Source: Gonapodya sp. JEL0774 (Eukaryota > Monoblepharomycota > Monoblepharidomycetes > Monoblepharidales > Gonapodyaceae). Taken from it: a DNA stretch of 64,000 nucleotides. Numbering within the stretch: position 1 is the first letter of the stretch; each line of letters starts with the position of its first letter. The stretch is from the NCBI GenBank assembly GCA_027604505.1, contig JADIIX010000070.1:50228-114227 (forward strand), read 5' to 3'. The notes beneath the pieces were generated by a model. It did no database searches. It was not told the DNA's origin and saw only the letters and a list, made by a program, of their open reading frames with translations. Shown here piece after piece: positions 13,188 through 23,782 of the stretch. The position numbers were made by a program, and so were the translations under genes.

Positions 13188-15742
13188 ATGAGGATGCACT
13201 CAAACTGGATGTGGAAGCTTGCACTGGTAGTAAGCGTTACCTTGCTTGGGACTAGAGAAGCTGAATGCTCATTGGAGACACTGAACATTGCGAGTTTCCG
13301 TCAAAATGGTGGGTTTCAACCCAACTCAGATCGAGGGGACTGTTCATCTCATCTCATTTTCCATGTTGTGACTGTGTGGTGTGCATTTGGCTTCTTGCTC
13401 CGGAAAACCCAGAACTCATACCCTGGAGGGAGTTAGATGCTGGATCATCGAACCCCATGCGAATCGGAAAACGTCTCTACAATGGCGTGGCGCAACTGTC
13501 TATGTGTGGAACTGGCTATATGCCCGTAGATGCTGTCTGCTGCAGCGCGGGATGGTGTCCAACGGGTACCAATTGCACTGGCACGAACTGTGTGGGAACT
13601 TGCGCCAACAAGTGTGGAACCATGTGCACCAAGTAAGAACGGAGTGAAGCGGCTACTTGCAAGTGCTCTTGATGCTCATAACATTATTTTCGGGTGTTAG
13701 CGTCGCATACGACTACCAAAATTGTGGATCGGTAAGAATATTCTGGACCCTCTCGCGTTTTCCCCAACCAATTAACTTCAAACTGCACGGTTTTCTTGCA
13801 TCGCTATTGTCTGCCACACAATGTTGAACTCTTAGTGTGGCCTCCTTTGGTAAGGCTGGGATTAATCGCCTTTTGCTTTTCAATCGGTTTGACGCTCGCT
13901 TGTTTGAAGCCCTCGACCTACAAACGGTGTTCGCTTTTGTAGCAATGGACAGTGTGGAATGGCATGCTTTACTGGATATACACTCAATGGGACCACGTGT
14001 GTCGTTGGGACTGGGCCAATGTCTGCCACCGCATCAGCTGTAACGGATATGGCGGCGACAATTCCAACAGACATGGCCATGACCACGTCCGTTGTGGCTA
14101 GCGGTGGCACTCCAACGCAGGCTGTTAACGCTGGTGCGACCAACGGGCCTACCACAACGTAAGTTGCATGTCGCCTGTGGGCTCAACAGAGGAGCGCAGA
14201 ACCTACTTTGCCTTTCGCAACTAGCATGCCCAACGGACTCCCGCTTCCAGCTATTGTTGGTATCGCTGTCGGTAGTGCCATCGGGCTGGGACTACTCCTG
14301 TTCATCCCTGTGTGGTCCGCGATCAAGCGGAATCAAAAGCGAAAGCGAGACGAAGAATTACGTGCAACTCGCGAGACAAACTTCGAGAAAATGAGCGCGG
14401 ACAGAAAGCGGCCTTGGCCTGCTACGGAATCCGGGTTCTTGCAATCGGCGCCGCCTTCTGCCATGCCCTCGGCGTTACCATCTGCAATGGCAATGTACAC
14501 GCCTGTCGGTGCAGGTGCACGGCGCAACAGCATGGATTCACAGGATGCAGCCAGTGATTGGGGATCAGAAGTTGATTTTGGGTAGGTTTTGGTTGTCCCC
14601 AGAGTTCCAGTTTGTGTCTCAGGGTTGGCTCGTGTCCCAAAATCAGCCCGCAGTCCGGTCTAGCATCCAAAAGGATGACTCTGAGTGGGAAAATTCAAGG
14701 GGGGATGAAGTCCGCAGGTGGCAATGACGAACCAGTCTTGCCCCCAGGGTTCCAGCCTCATGTGAGTTCCTCCTCTTGCACATCACTCTCATCCTCCACT
14801 GTTAGGTTTGACTCGTGAATTTTCGATCGCACCAGTGGTTTTTCACCAAGATCGCTGGACCCCAGAACAAAATGAACAATCTCAGTGTCACCTACAATGG
14901 CCCTCCGTTTGTGGTCGCAACTAGGGTGGGTACTATGACAGCAGCCACTGGTCCAACACAGATGCCAATCGTCTCTGACACTTTGCACCATTTTATTAGC
15001 ATGATCGCTCCGCTGAAGACGAAATTGCTCTCGCACCTGTGGGTTCCGCGGCACACTGCCTTGCATCTGTAAGTAGTTGAGTTGCTGACTTCGTCAAACG
15101 TCTTGTCTTGTAGGGCCACATGGTTGATGTCAGATTGGTGTTCAAAGATGGTTCGTAGGAAGTGGCTTTGAGTGCTATTTATTGATCCATTTGCTCACTT
15201 CGCTGTTTTTGTTGCAGGTTGGGCAACCGGGACAAACGTGCGTCTTGAATGTCAAGCTGTTAGCGTTTAATTAAGGGCCTCATCACGATGTTTCGCTCTT
15301 TGCAGTTGACGACCGGGAACTACGGTGTCCTGCCGCTGTGAGTATCTTGGGCTCCACCTTCCTCTTTAAGTACGGAAAACTCATGCCTCGGTCATTTGGC
15401 TCTTGATAACACCAGATGTGCACTCCGATTAGACGACTCTGCGCCCGCACCCCAAACAGAGTCGGTACGACTCGATTCACGATCCATCGAGGTCACATCA
15501 CAGGTTCTCTCGGAGCGGAGAAATATGGCACCACCTAAAGGAGCACCGCAAATGCCTGACCGAACTGGTTTTGGATATGGCCCCCCCTCCTCCACATTTG
15601 CATCTAAGCAAATGCCTGCTGTGAGTCTACGGCCGCGTGCAAGTAACGTTTAATGAAACTTGGTTTCATTTTGTCTGTTTCCACACTACAGAGCCCCGAT
15701 GTTACGGTACGGGGCCCACCAACCAACTACAAGCCCCGGTAA
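13188..15742 (+). CDS. SH3 receptor-like protein D (Cys-rich ectodomain, TM, SH3)
   Basis: The ATG at 13188 gives a signal peptide ('WMWKLALVVSVTLLG'). Exon 2 (from 13437) has the Cys module, 'KRLYNGVAQLSMCGTGYMP' to 'CGTMCTK'. The 31-nt exon 13701-13731 encodes 'VAYDYQNCGS'. An EGF-like exon contains 'NGQCGMACFTGYTLNGTTC'. The TM is 'AIVGIAVGSAIGLGLLLFIPV' (about 14250-14310), followed by basic residues. The intracellular block 'WFFTKIAGPQNKMNNLSV' (about 14846) leads to the SH3 ('RSAEDEIALAPVG', then 'VDVRLVFKDG'). The 20-nt exon 15218-15237 encodes 'GWATGTN', and the SH3 ends 'YGVLPL'. The tail carries 'SQVLSERRNM' and ends 'VTVRGPPTNYKPR'. Exons join in phase with canonical splice sites. 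Tandem with C and closest to C, F and G in its SH3. Confidence 0.82.
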
Positions 15743-16394
15743 AAGGTGGTTTAATGAGATATTAGCTCTTTGGTGATCAACAGATATCATGTGTGACAGA
15801 ACTACAGTATTGAATGCATCAACTTGATTTGCTTCTCATAATAATCACCACCACTCCTGCAAGTGGACAGTTCGTATCGCAGGAGGAAGCACGATCACAG
15901 TATCTCACTTGCATGCCCATATCTCTTTTCAAAAGAAAAAAATATATATATCTTCATCTTGCTACATGCAGCCAGAGGATCTGGATACGGGACAGGAGCA
16001 ACCACATCTTGTCACGGTGATCGAGCTCAAGCACGAAACGCGGCAGTTTCAGCCTCAAAGAACTTTGAGCGAGCTAAAACGAGATATTTGAAAGCCGACG
16101 TCGCTGTACCGGTCTGTTGTTGTATAATGGTCACGGCGTTCCGATGTTAGATTCCATGTCATCAAACTCTTTCACACTCAGATTCTCTCCCACCCCGAAA
16201 CAAAAATTGATGATGGCAATCATCTCACTTTGTGAGGTTTATATTGTATCAAGATCGCGGATGTCGAGATAATTGCATTTCAGGATACAGGACGTCCGAA
16301 ACGGCGGTGTTTGTCGAGGAGGTGCATCCTCTTTACAGGATGTCCCAATGTCGAAAAACTTGCTCTGACACACCTTTGTCGCTTCTTCAATGCA
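15743..16394. other. Convergent intergenic region
   Basis: About 650 bp between the end of receptor D and the end of a minus-strand gene. AT-rich in places (an A/T run near 15945-15960). No gene seen. Confidence 0.4.
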
Positions 16395-18138
16395 TCAGTC
16401 GTTTTTGCGGGCGAAAAGGAGCTTGAGTTCGTGTCGGGCCATTATGAGGGTGACAGTGCACCAGAAGAAGGGTGGGGCGAGGACGATGAAGACAAAGACG
16501 AGGAATTGGGTGAAGACGCTAAGGAGGCCTAGGGTGGTGCGAGCGAGTGGACCTGGGTCGAAGAGTATTCCAACACAAGAACCGAAACCTTGAGAATGCT
16601 GAATGCCATGGGAAGGTGGGAGTTTGAATGGCATAAAGCCTTGGGGAGCAGCTACTAATGGTCGTCACCATTCCCTCCCTTAATGATCGCACTCGTATCA
16701 AACCGAAGTGCTATTGCTTACCTGTCGCAGCAGCAACGTCCCCGGGTGTGGCAAGATGACGTCCGACGTGGGATGGAATCTGGTGGGTACTTGCACTCTT
16801 TCGAAACCCGAAGTGCTATTGCTTATTGTTGTCCCCGTTTCCTTTTATAAATGATCGCACTCTTACGAAACTCGAAGTCTTATTGTTTACCGGCGCAACA
16901 ACAACAGCCGCTGGTGTGACGAGGTGACGTCGGTCGTGGGATCCAATCGGATGGGTAATTTATCAATCTCGGGTCTAGATCAATCTCACTGTCGTTTTGA
17001 TTTTCATGTAACTCGCCACTTTCGATTGTTCTTACTCGGTCCCACACAATGGGAGTGTCCCTTCGCTTTTCGCAACTTTATATCGGAACTGTTGCTCATG
17101 CCGCTTGGTCGGTGAGTTTGCCGAAGTTGGGTCGTCTCTTCTGTTTTTGAATCCAAGGTGTCTCGCATCGCCAGAGTTGGATCGAGTTTCGTTTTACACG
17201 TCGCCCCGCGACAGCGATAACCTATATGCTGGGGAAGACATTGGCGAATGTACTCATGTTGCAAATACCTGCAGATGAGTATATACACTCACTTAAAATA
17301 CTTACATGCTTCAGTCTGTGGTGGATTAATGCAGCAGACATTTGATCGTCTGTGTAAATGTATCTATAACGTGCTTCCGAAGTCTCAAGACTCTGTTTTC
17401 ACAAAGAACTGAGTTGCTTGAATGCGGCATTCAACTCTCGGTTCATTCAGAGTACAAGTAAACGTGCCCAAGAAGCAAGGTTCTTTAATCAGTTCAACTT
17501 CTGGGTCAGTAAACACTTTCAGTGTAACTTGCTCTGGTTGATGTCTATGTCTGTCCGTTTATGTTTGACTCGTACCCTCTCACCGCATTCCTCTCCCTTT
17601 CTCGCGTACCTAAATATCGTACATAATGGATAACCTATCATAGAATGGTAGAGGGTGATAAGCGGTATCGAATATATTTGTAGTGTAGAGCCGGTGATAA
17701 ACGATAACACGATTGTTAAGCACGTCGGGGCCGTCATCGACCAACGACCAGGTGAAGTCTGCCAGAATTGTGTTGATCAGCCACGTGTGACCCCAATTGC
17801 AGTTATTGGTGATGAAACGGCGCTGTTCGTAAAGTGGCACGGCCCTGGACAGAAATAAGCAGGTTCTTTACTCCCCAATTTACTCGGATCCCACCGAAAT
17901 CGCCGGTGATATAGAGAAGATTGAGACCGCCAACTCGAAGAATCGCGCATTTCTTCGTGGAATCAGCCCGCTCAGGCGCCAATAGTTGAAGTTTTGCGAG
18001 GTGCGTCGGAAGGTGAAGAAGTGGACGATCCGGACAACTGGACGGCGGATTTCGGGATTGGAGGATCAGCAAATATGAATCTGCAATTTTTGCTTGAATT
18101 GAGAGAGAAAGACTTGGATTGACGGTGGAAGTGGTCAA
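16395..18138 (-). CDS. Putative multi-exon membrane protein, model incomplete
   Basis: I do not recognise this gene. The last exon (about 16625-16395) is convincing: it is entered in phase from the exon 16722-16779, contains a hydrophobic segment ('LGLLSVFTQFLVFVFIVLA') and ends 'ELKLLFARKND' stop. Further upstream on the minus strand, about 17840-17650 reads as a hydrophobic Trp-rich exon ('NNCNWGHTWLINTILADFTW', then 'SLVDDGP'), and more coding-like sequence reaches 18138. Splicing between 17600 and 16950 could not be resolved, and the antisense frame at 17655-17858 is also open. The start at 18138 is a guess. It would share a 150-bp divergent promoter with LYS2. Probably a multi-pass membrane protein. 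Confidence 0.35.
16722..16947 (-). repeat. Tandemly duplicated exon with its flanking intron
   Basis: Two copies of one 57-58 nt coding block with the following intron start: 16722-16779 ('IPSHVGRHLATPGDVAAAT') and 16891-16947 ('IGSHDRRHLVTPAAVVVAP'). The next bases match as well (gtaagcaatagcacttcg / gtaaacaataagacttcg). The first copy has a good acceptor (ccaccag) and donor. The second has 'tccg' where the acceptor AG should be, so it looks like a decaying copy. Confidence 0.6.
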
Positions 18139-18295
18139 ACTACAGAATGGTGCGATGGTTTGATGATTAGAGCTGAGTGTTCAACGACAACATCCGGAGC
18201 AGATTAAAACACAAACAACTGTTGGAAAACCTCATATTCCCAAAGCCTCGTGTCTTACGTTGAGGCTGCCTGTGCTGACTGACTGTCTCCAGACG
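18139..18295. promoter_or_regulatory. Short divergent promoter region upstream of LYS2
   Basis: About 155 bp separates the LYS2 ATG (18296) from the tentative start of the minus-strand membrane-protein gene. No specific operator recognised. Confidence 0.3.
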
Positions 18296-21200
18296 ATGTC
18301 TCCCGAACCCACAACCGCCTCTTCCCAACTCGACGCAGTACTCGAACGATGGCGTATCCGCCTCGCGAACGTTTCGGAGCTCCAGCTTCCCACAGACTAT
18401 CCTCGCCCGGTCCCTCCTCGTATCGTGGAGTCCGAACACTCGCGGGCGCTTTCAGACAGGGCCTCCTTGGCTATTGCCAAGCTCGCCATTGCATTACAGC
18501 CAGTGGAAGGTAGCTATGATGGTGAGTGTCTGAGATGGATTCAGCGGTGCATGGGGGCTCTAAGCTGGTAGAGGAACATTTGACCACGAGACTCTTGCGA
18601 GTGGTGAGACGCAGGGATATGACACGTTTGCATGATATTAATCTGCAATGAAGAGTATTATGTTTCAGAGCAAACTGGCTCACCAACCTCATACGCACCC
18701 TGCAGTCTCCCCTCTGACCATTCTCCTCGCCGCCTTCTTCATCTGCCTACACAAGTATTCGGGTGAAGAAGATGTCGCAGCGGCGTGGTCCTTCTCTACT
18801 TCTTCCCCAGTGGCACCTTCGAGCAGCACAGAGGAGACTCCTGCAGCTGCGCAGGGTCAGGGTATGAACACCGCAATGTTGAGGTGCAGGATAGATAAAG
18901 ATATTGCATTTGGAGACGTGGTTAAGGGAATTGCAGAGGTGTGTCGAGGGGCGGTGGTGGTGCTGTCATGAGAGGTTTGGTTCACACTTCACCTACCTCC
19001 CTTGATTTCCTTTCCGGGTTGGGCTCCTTCTCGTCCACTCCTACCGTCCTCCCACCCCACCAAATCTACATAAAACCTAGTCGCAACACGCCGCCCTGAC
19101 GGACCTGGTCCCCTTCCCTCTACTCGTCCGTACCTTGTACCCGACTCCTCCACCTCCCGCCGCAGGGGCTCCCCACCATGACGCACCCCCCCCACCCGCT
19201 CTCCTCCGTGTTCGCATCGTTGAATCCCCTTCGCCCGATCCCAGCGAAGACTCCTCGGAGGATCCCCTCTCCGCACCGTCCTTGCCACTCTCCGCGGCGC
19301 CTCACTTGCTTTCAGACCTCACCCTACACCTCCACCCTATACCCACCCTCCGACGGCTCGCCCCGCTCCTACTCCGCCTCCGTTACAACGCCGCTCTCTT
19401 TTCGGATGCCAGAATCCGAGACACCCTTGATGCCGCCGAAATGGTTCTGTACGCCGCCGCAAAGGACCCATCGGTCCACATCGGCGCCATATCCATCGCC
19501 ACCGCTCGTGCTATCAAGGTCACTCCCGACCCTACACAAGCGCTTGATTGGGACGGGTGGATGGGTGCGATTCCGGACGTATTTCACGCCAATGCTTCAA
19601 AGTTCCCCGACCGGGTTGCGGTTGTGGAATCTCTCGAACCCTCCGACGGGCGAGCCACAACAGGCCCACAGGACTGCCCCGTGCGGACGTTCACGTATTC
19701 GCAGTTGGACAGGGCATCGAACCGGGTGGCTAATTACTTGTTGAAGAAGGGTGTGAAGAGGGAGGACGTTGTGACTTTGTACAGTTATCGCGGAGTGGAT
19801 TTGGTCGTTGCGGTTATGGGAGTCTTGAAGGCGGGCGCAACGTTCAGCGTGATCGGTGAGTACCTACTTTTTTTTGCGTTGTCCCTCACTTCAATGATTT
19901 GAATCGTACTGAAACTTCCTCACTCCTTCCTCCTTACCAGATCCCGCCTATCCCCCCGCACGCCAAACTATTTACCTCACCGTCGCTCAGCCACGTGCCC
20001 TCCTTGTACTCCGTCGTGCTGGTACCGTTGCCTCTCTTGTGCGCGAGCACATCGAGGCCACACTTGCCATTGTTTGTGAGATTCCAGGTCTGGAGTTGCA
20101 GGACGACGGGAGTGTTATAGGTGGTTGGGACAGTGATGATAAGGGCAAAGAGGAGGAGCAGGTCTTTGCTGGAGTGGGTGATGTGTTCCCTGGTGTCGTG
20201 GTGGGACCGGACAGTGTTGGTACCTTGAGCTTCACGAGCGGAAGTACGGGAATCCCCAAAGGTGAGTATGCTGGATTTTAGCAAGTTTGCACTGGTTGAA
20301 GTGTATTGCTTACACTTTTGGGCCAACTAAAGGTGTTCGTGGGCGTCATTTTAGCTTGACGCACTTCTACCCCTGGATGAGTCAACAGTTCGGCCTCACA
20401 GACAAAGAAAGATTCACAATGTTAAGCGGGATTGCGCATGATCCAATTCAAAGAGATAGTGGGTTCGATCTGGTGTAAAAATGCTTGGTGTGAAGGAGTG
20501 CTCAAATTGTTGCTGTATTTTCTCTATTTGTGAAACCTCGACTATTCTCGGGCATCTTTCTTTGTCTGTACATTTTACACTTGAAGTCTTCACACCGCTA
20601 TTCCTTGGCGCTACGCTACATATTCCTACTGTGGAGGACATTGGCCAACCTGGCCGTCTTGCGTCGTGGATGGCTTACCATGGTGTCACAGTAACCCATC
20701 TCACACCTGCCATGGGGCAACTCCTCTCCGCCAATGCGACCACCCCTATTCCTAGCCTTCGCAACTCATTCTTTGTTGGGGACGTATTGACCAAACGCGA
20801 CGTGGCTCGCTTACAACTCCTAGCTCCCAACAATGCCGTCGTGAACATGTACGGAACGACCGAGACTCAGAGAGCTGTGTCATTTCTCATTGTCCCGGCG
20901 AGGGGTACACATCCAACGTGGCTCTCGGACAAGAAGGACATTATTGCTGCAGGCAAGGGTATGAAGGACGTACAAATCTTGGTCATAACGCCTGGCGGTC
21001 TACCCGCGGGTATTGGTGAAGTGGGTGAAATCTATGTTCGCTCAGGTGGTTTGGCGGAGGGGTACCTCGGGCTTCCCGATGCAACAGCAGCGAAATTCGT
21101 GACCAATCCATTCCGGGCTGCACCAACGTCATCGGCTCAGATTCCATACTATAAGGGTCCTCGTGACAGGATGTACCGATCCGGCGATTTGGGAAGGTAT

Positions 21201-23602
21201 TTGCCAAGTGGAGAGGTGGAGTGCACAGGAAGGGCAGACGATCAGGTCAAGATCAGGGGTTTCAGAATTGAGCTTGGTGAGATTGATACTCACTTAAGCC
21301 AATGTCATGGGGTAGGTTTTATGTCTGGCGAGTGGTTGCTGCAAGTAAATCCGCATTGCGTACTTGAACACAGGTCCGTGAGAATGTCACCCTCGTCCGC
21401 CGTGACAAGTACGAAGAACAGACCCTTGTCTCGTACATCGTCCCCCTGTCCGACCAGTACGATGGGAACCAGGATGCGTTTATCAAAGCCATCAGAGAGC
21501 ATTTGAAGGGCAAGCTGCCCGGATATGCGGTGCCAAGTGGTAAGTGGTGTCGAGCGAGGGCGGTCTCAACGATACGACTACTGTAACAACATGACAAAAC
21601 ATCCCTCCTTTCGTAATCAAGTGTTTGCAATCCTTCGTCGGATGCCCCTCACTCCGAACGGAAAGATCGATAAGAATAATTTACCTTTCCCTGACACGGC
21701 CAGATTCACGGGACCTACCACATCCACTGGCCCCACTACCCCTTCCACTCTCACCCACGTGCAACAACAAATACATGACCTCTGGGCTGACCTCATCGGT
21801 ATCCCTGGACCAATCGCCCTCTCCGACAACTTCTTCGATGTTGGTGGCCATTCCATCCTGGCCACCCGCCTCGTATTTGAACTTCGCAAGAAATTGGGCG
21901 TGGATCTGGGTCTTGGCGTGGTGTTCCGTGAACCGACCATTGAGGGTATGGCACGCGAAGTCGAACGACTTCGATCCACAGACCTAAACATCGTGGCACC
22001 TGGCGAGTCGAGAGCGGACATCGAAGCTAAGAACAAGGACGAAGGCGCCGAGGAACAGGCGGTTGACTATGCCGCCGATGTGGAGGCTCTAGACGACCCC
22101 AGCCTCTGTGTCACGGAGGAGCTCAGGAAGAACTTCGTTTATCCGACCACTCCCAGAGTTGTGCTTTTGACGGGAGCCACAGGATTTCTTGGAGCGTACA
22201 TTCTTGCAGCACTTTTCAAGGTGCACGAAAAGGTCACTGTGATAGCACACGTGCGAGCGAAGAGCGTTCCGGAAGGCATGGCGAGAGTGAAAGCTTCAGC
22301 AGAAGCATATGGTCTGTGGAAGCCTGAGTGGGAGACCTCCGGTCAGCTACATATTGTTTTGGGAGACTTGGGGAAGGAAAAACTCGGTATATCTTCTGCA
22401 GATTGGGATCGGCTTGCGGATGAAGTCGACAGTATCATTCACAACGGTGCATTGGTACATTGGGTTTACCCATATCACCGACTTCGGGCGGTCAACGTGG
22501 TTTCTACTGTGGACATTCTCCGCTTGTCTCTTGCCGGTGGTAAGGTGAAGCCGATAGTATTTGTCTCGTCAACAGCCACGCTCGATAACGAGTACTATAC
22601 TGCGGGAGCGGATCAGGGCGTACGAGTGTTTGAGGCAGACGATCTTGAAGGTGCACGAAACTCGCTCAAATCAGGATACGGCCAAAGCAAGTGGGTTTCT
22701 GAGAAGTTACTGATGAATGCGAGAAAGAGAGGATGCCCGGTGAAGATTGTGCGACCAGGATACGTGATGGGCGATTCGACAACAGGAGGTAAGTGTGCTT
22801 GAGAAGAGAACTGGTGTTTCATTGCTCTGTTTAATTCTGATGGACTCATAATCTCGTGAAGCCACCAATACGGACGACTTCATTGTTCGACTCATGAAAG
22901 GCTGCGTGGAGCTCGGCAAGGTTCCGGAAATCGCCAACGTTGTGAACATGTGCCCCGTAGATTACGTGGCGGGATCAGTCGTCGCAGTAACTCTAGATCC
23001 CAAGCTGGAAAGTGAGAGAGGAGAAATGATTGTGTTCCATATGTGGAACGATAGTCCGTGAGTCCCGTCTTCTTTCCATGCAGATTCTTTACTTGCATCT
23101 GATCAATCATACTCGTTCCAGATTCCGGTTTATTGACCTCTTCCGTCTGCTCCGGGTGTACGGGTACCTCATCGAACCTTGCGAGTACATTCAATGGCGT
23201 CAGGCGCTCATGGACTTCACTCTAAGCGCCGCTAGCGAAACCAGCTCTGCCCTCTTTCCTCTCCTCCACTTTGTACTCGACGATCTCCCCACGTCCAGCA
23301 AGAGTGCGATTCTCGACGATTCGAACACCAAGGAAGTCCTCCGAGGGACGGGAGTCGTGTGTGGCAAGATGGATGACTTGGTCGGGAAGTACATTGCCTA
23401 CCTGGTGAAGTCCGGCTTCTTCCCGAAGCCGGCACGAACCGTAGCACCTACAGAGAGCGGAGCTGGAAAGCGGGAGACATTACATAGGAAGAAGAATGCT
23501 TCCATGGCTGACTTTATATTATCTGGTGATATGGACGCGAAAGAGCTTCCTGATCTTCATGGAGTGAGCACAGCGGCGGTGGTGACAAGAAACAGAAACT
23601 AG
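18296..23602 (+). CDS. LYS2: L-2-aminoadipate reductase (alpha-aminoadipate reductase), large subunit
   Basis: Ten exons (18296-18521, 18706-18938, 19081-19855, 19941-20261, 20333-20458, 20587-21311, 21374-21539, 21622-22788, 22862-23057, 23122-23602) join in phase to 4416 nt, giving 1471 residues; yeast Lys2 has 1392. Domains in order: a divergent N-terminal region; adenylation domain with '[12 protein letters not shown]', '[10 protein letters not shown]', '[10 protein letters not shown]' and '[14 protein letters not shown]'; carrier domain '[15 protein letters not shown]' with the phosphopantetheine Ser; thioester reductase domain with '[13 protein letters not shown]' (NADPH Rossmann), '[14 protein letters not shown]' and 'GYGQSKW' (Tyr/Lys of the SDR-type site). 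Family role: activates alpha-aminoadipate with ATP, loads it on the carrier arm and reduces it to the semialdehyde in the fungal lysine pathway. It needs a Lys5-type phosphopantetheinyl transferase. All core motifs are present, so it should be functional. Confidence 0.97.
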
Positions 23603-23782
23603 ATAATTCGTTTAACCTATCAATCAGTGTATTACATGTGGTTTCGTGGAACTGCAATGACAAACTATCGCCCACGGGGGGGTCCAGCCCCGGAGAATGC
23701 GAGAGGAAAATGGGGTATCATACGAGGGACACAACAACCAGAGTCCACAACTGCCCTCTTGAATGTCCCCAAACTATCGTAT

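Noticed and set aside
17655-17858. Plus-strand 67-codon ORF with protein-like composition
   Set aside because: It lies antisense to a Trp-rich hydrophobic exon on the minus strand and has no start context or partner exons; the minus reading was preferred, though not with certainty.
18296-23602. Possible nonribosomal peptide synthetase
   Set aside because: The A-carrier-reductase order, single module, and specific motifs ([25 protein letters not shown]) are those of LYS2; there is no condensation domain.
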